From: Andrena cerasifolii
Lineage: Eukaryota > Arthropoda > Insecta > Hymenoptera > Andrenidae
Reading direction: 5' to 3'
NCBI RefSeq assembly: GCF_050908995.1
Contig: NC_135122.1
Coordinates: 16,346,501 to 16,410,500, forward strand
Length of the DNA: 64,000 nucleotides
A model generated the notes under the pieces. It was not told where the DNA came from and did not search any database. It was given only the letters and a program-made list of their open reading frames with translations. A program made the position numbers and the translations under genes. Shown here in pieces: positions 61,744 through 64,000 of the stretch (position 1 is its first letter; every line of letters begins with the position of its first letter).

Positions 61744-62453
61744 GGGGAGGTTCCGGTCTAGAGCCCCAAAAAATAGGTGATTTTTAGGAATTAATTAAAG
61801 GAAAACTACTATATATAATTTAATGGGACGTTTTGCATTGTATTAAGGATGTCTCGAGTTACAGAAATATATTTTTTGTTTTATAATTAATCATTACACA
61901 CGGCACTGGGGAGTCGTTAAAGTCAAGGCGTCAAAAAATTGATGAAAATCGGTGGGACCTGTATCCCCAAAAATTATTATCCGATTCGACTGAAACTTTT
62001 TTATTTTGAAGAATATACTTCTGGCTAGGGGGGAAACCAGAAAATTACAAAAATGACATTTCTTTGAAAATAACGACACTTGAAGTTTGAAATCACCTTT
62101 TCACTATATTTTTCACCCTTTCAACGTCTTTGAAAATTATAAATTTTCAATTTTTGTATTTTTTCTGGTTTCCCTCCTAGCCAGAAGTATATTCTTCAAC
62201 GTAAAAAAAGTTTCAGTCGAATCGGATAATAACTTTTGGAGATACAGGTCCCACCCTTTTGAGAACACTGTTTCGAGAAAAACGCGTTTGAAGTTTTACG
62301 TGTGCGCCGAGTGGCCGGGCGTTACCCATGCATTTGATGCTACTCAAATGCCTATAACTTCGGGAATTCAAACAAATCCTTTTAAACACGCATTCCTAAA
62401 AGGTTGAACATTGGCAAAATGAAATAAAAAAAAGTCGACTTTTAGACCGGAAC
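61744..62453 (+). mobile_element. TTAA-flanked element family A, copy 3 (right end truncated)
   Basis: Starts GGGGAGGTTCCGGTCTA directly after the TTAA at 61740-61743 shared with element B, and matches copy 1 along its length. The right end stops at TAGACCGGAAC (62453), so the last few bases and the right TTAA are lost. Confidence 0.82.
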
Positions 62454-64000
62454 GTGAGCGCTGTTAAATTTGATTATTCGAAACCGCTAACGCATGATCG
62501 CTTTGAGGAACAGATTCCCCCGTCGACCTCGTCGGTTCGATCATTTTCACGAATCACGAGGCAGCAATCTCCTCGATGGGTTTTAATTATTCCAAATTTC
62601 GGTCGACGTTGCAATCTTCCAGAGGAAACTTTTCTGATGGTCCATATTCCTCACTGTTTCTACAATTTTTTTTTTAACGTGTCACACACGAGTGCGCGTG
62701 CTGAGGTATCGTTGCTCGACATCCGCGGATGATAAGCAATTAATGGACGTTTAATTCGTTCGTCTGGAGATTGAACGCGGAAACTGTCAGGGCGGACCCT
62801 CGCACGAGGACCAATTTTGAGTACACCGTGCCCACTCAAAACACCATTAAGCTCGAGATCGAGTTCATTGGTATCCAGCATCTCGGCGCTGTGTGTACGC
62901 GCGCGCGCGCGCGCAGCCACTCGCCGAGGGTGGATATGATTGACGAGCCCTTAAACGAAATGGGCTTAATGCGCGTGCAAATTTCGAGCCCCCCCTGGAG
63001 AACCGTCGGCACAGCTCGCTGATAATGATTATTATTAACGATGGAATTAGCGTCCGACCACGTGGGGGCTAAGGGAAGTCGAAGGGGCCTGGAGAAACTA
63101 CTTTTACGGCGCTTCGGTTTAAACATCAGCTTTGCCAACTTCGCTGAGGAAACCTCGGGGAAAATTTCGCCCGGGATCTGACGGGGACCCAGTTGCTCTC
63201 TCGTTTGCAGCGAGGAAGCGTTTAAAAATAAAGGCCAGCGCTGATTTTCTGGCTAGCTGAATGGAGGGTATATCGGCGTAAGATTAATTTTCGGGAGGAG
63301 CGTCGCGGCGTCCCGACTGTCTCCTCGCCGCTGTTGCCTTTGAAACGTACCGGCTCGCTTAATGAAGAAGTTTTCTTGCCCGCCTAGCGTCCGGGCTTAA
63401 TGGAAAATTATTAATCGATCCTCCTCGAGCGGAGGTCCCGTTGACAAACATTTCTAAAACTCGCACCCCCTTACAGAATTTACCAATTTACCACCGTTTG
63501 AGCGGTCTCGATGCTTGAATGGAGGACGCCGTCGCGGTGTGCCCGCTGTTTCATTGAAACTTGAAGTGAAAACTGCGTTCGGCAGCGCGGAGAACAAATC
63601 TCAGCCGAGGGACTCTTGCTTTTCCCTTGCGAAACCCACCTCTCGAGATAATACACTCGCGACCTCTATTAGAGTTTTCGTTATTGGTTCCCCTGTTCTA
63701 TGACTTGACCGTTATTACATACTACAAGCTACGGTACGTAATTATATTTTCGCACACTTGAGAGTGATGATTTTTAACACATAGCAATAACTGGTGGTAT
63801 TTTGGCAGTTTTTCGTTGAGGTTCTCGAGTCTTGCCCTTTCAATTATTTCATAACGGTTAACCCGGGGGTAGGCGCATGTCGGTCTTTTCGACCGACGAT
63901 TTCATATGTTTTGAAACACGATCCATAGCGTTCGACTGTTTAGTTTTTCCGTAGAGCTATTCCTCTTTAAAGGAGTTCTTGACTTATTTACAGTGAGTAA
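62454..64000. other. Intron 3, end of window
   Basis: Unique sequence with a CG dinucleotide run (62898-62914). No further DM13 or DOMON exon recognised. Confidence 0.5.

Overview
This is a 64 kb piece of a metazoan, almost certainly insect, nuclear genome. The genes are split by short GT-AG introns at one end and by introns of tens of kilobases at the other. The best matches are to insect or animal families, and the non-coding DNA is full of DNA-transposon relics. The mix of GC-rich unique DNA and AT-rich repeats suggests a hymenopteran (bee or ant), but the species call is an inference. No bacterial, viral, CRISPR, rRNA or convincing tRNA feature was seen. Most open reading frames above 60 codons are chance ORFs in GC-rich intergenic or intronic DNA.

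Layout. (1) 1-2.4 kb, + strand: the last eight coding exons of a Shootin-1 homologue (coiled coils, a polyproline run and the conserved C-terminal segments); its 5' part lies before the window. (2) 2.5-4.2 kb, - strand: a complete three-exon BCCIP homologue of 304 aa, convergent with Shootin-1. (3) 4.2-25.9 kb: about 21.7 kb with no convincing coding exon but several inverted-repeat transposon derivatives. (4) 25.9 kb to the end, + strand: the 5' part of a Skeletor-type gene. It has a signal-peptide exon (25931-25997), a 21 kb intron, two exons that together encode most of a DM13 domain (46952-47177 and 48164-48275), and then an intron that runs past position 64000. BCCIP and this gene are divergent.

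The repeats are the richest part of the window. They include a hAT-type MITE family with an 8-bp target duplication; a Harbinger-type element with TTA target duplications and a transposase remnant; two decayed Tc1 elements with TA duplications; a TA-flanked element that keeps a transposase-like Cys/His C-terminus; and three copies of a roughly 0.7 kb TTAA-flanked element. Two of those copies sit back to back with a different TTAA-flanked element, sharing one TTAA. There are also several long foldbacks (0.37-1.0 kb), three of them inside the Skeletor-type introns, where the primary transcript could form long double-stranded RNA.

The three genes have no evident joint pathway: Shootin-1 (actin-adhesion coupling), BCCIP (ribosome biogenesis and genome maintenance) and Skeletor (DM13/DOMON surface or spindle-matrix family). 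No wholly new protein system could be supported. The most unusual signals are the abutting TTAA elements, the intronic long hairpins and sequence modules shared between unrelated element types.
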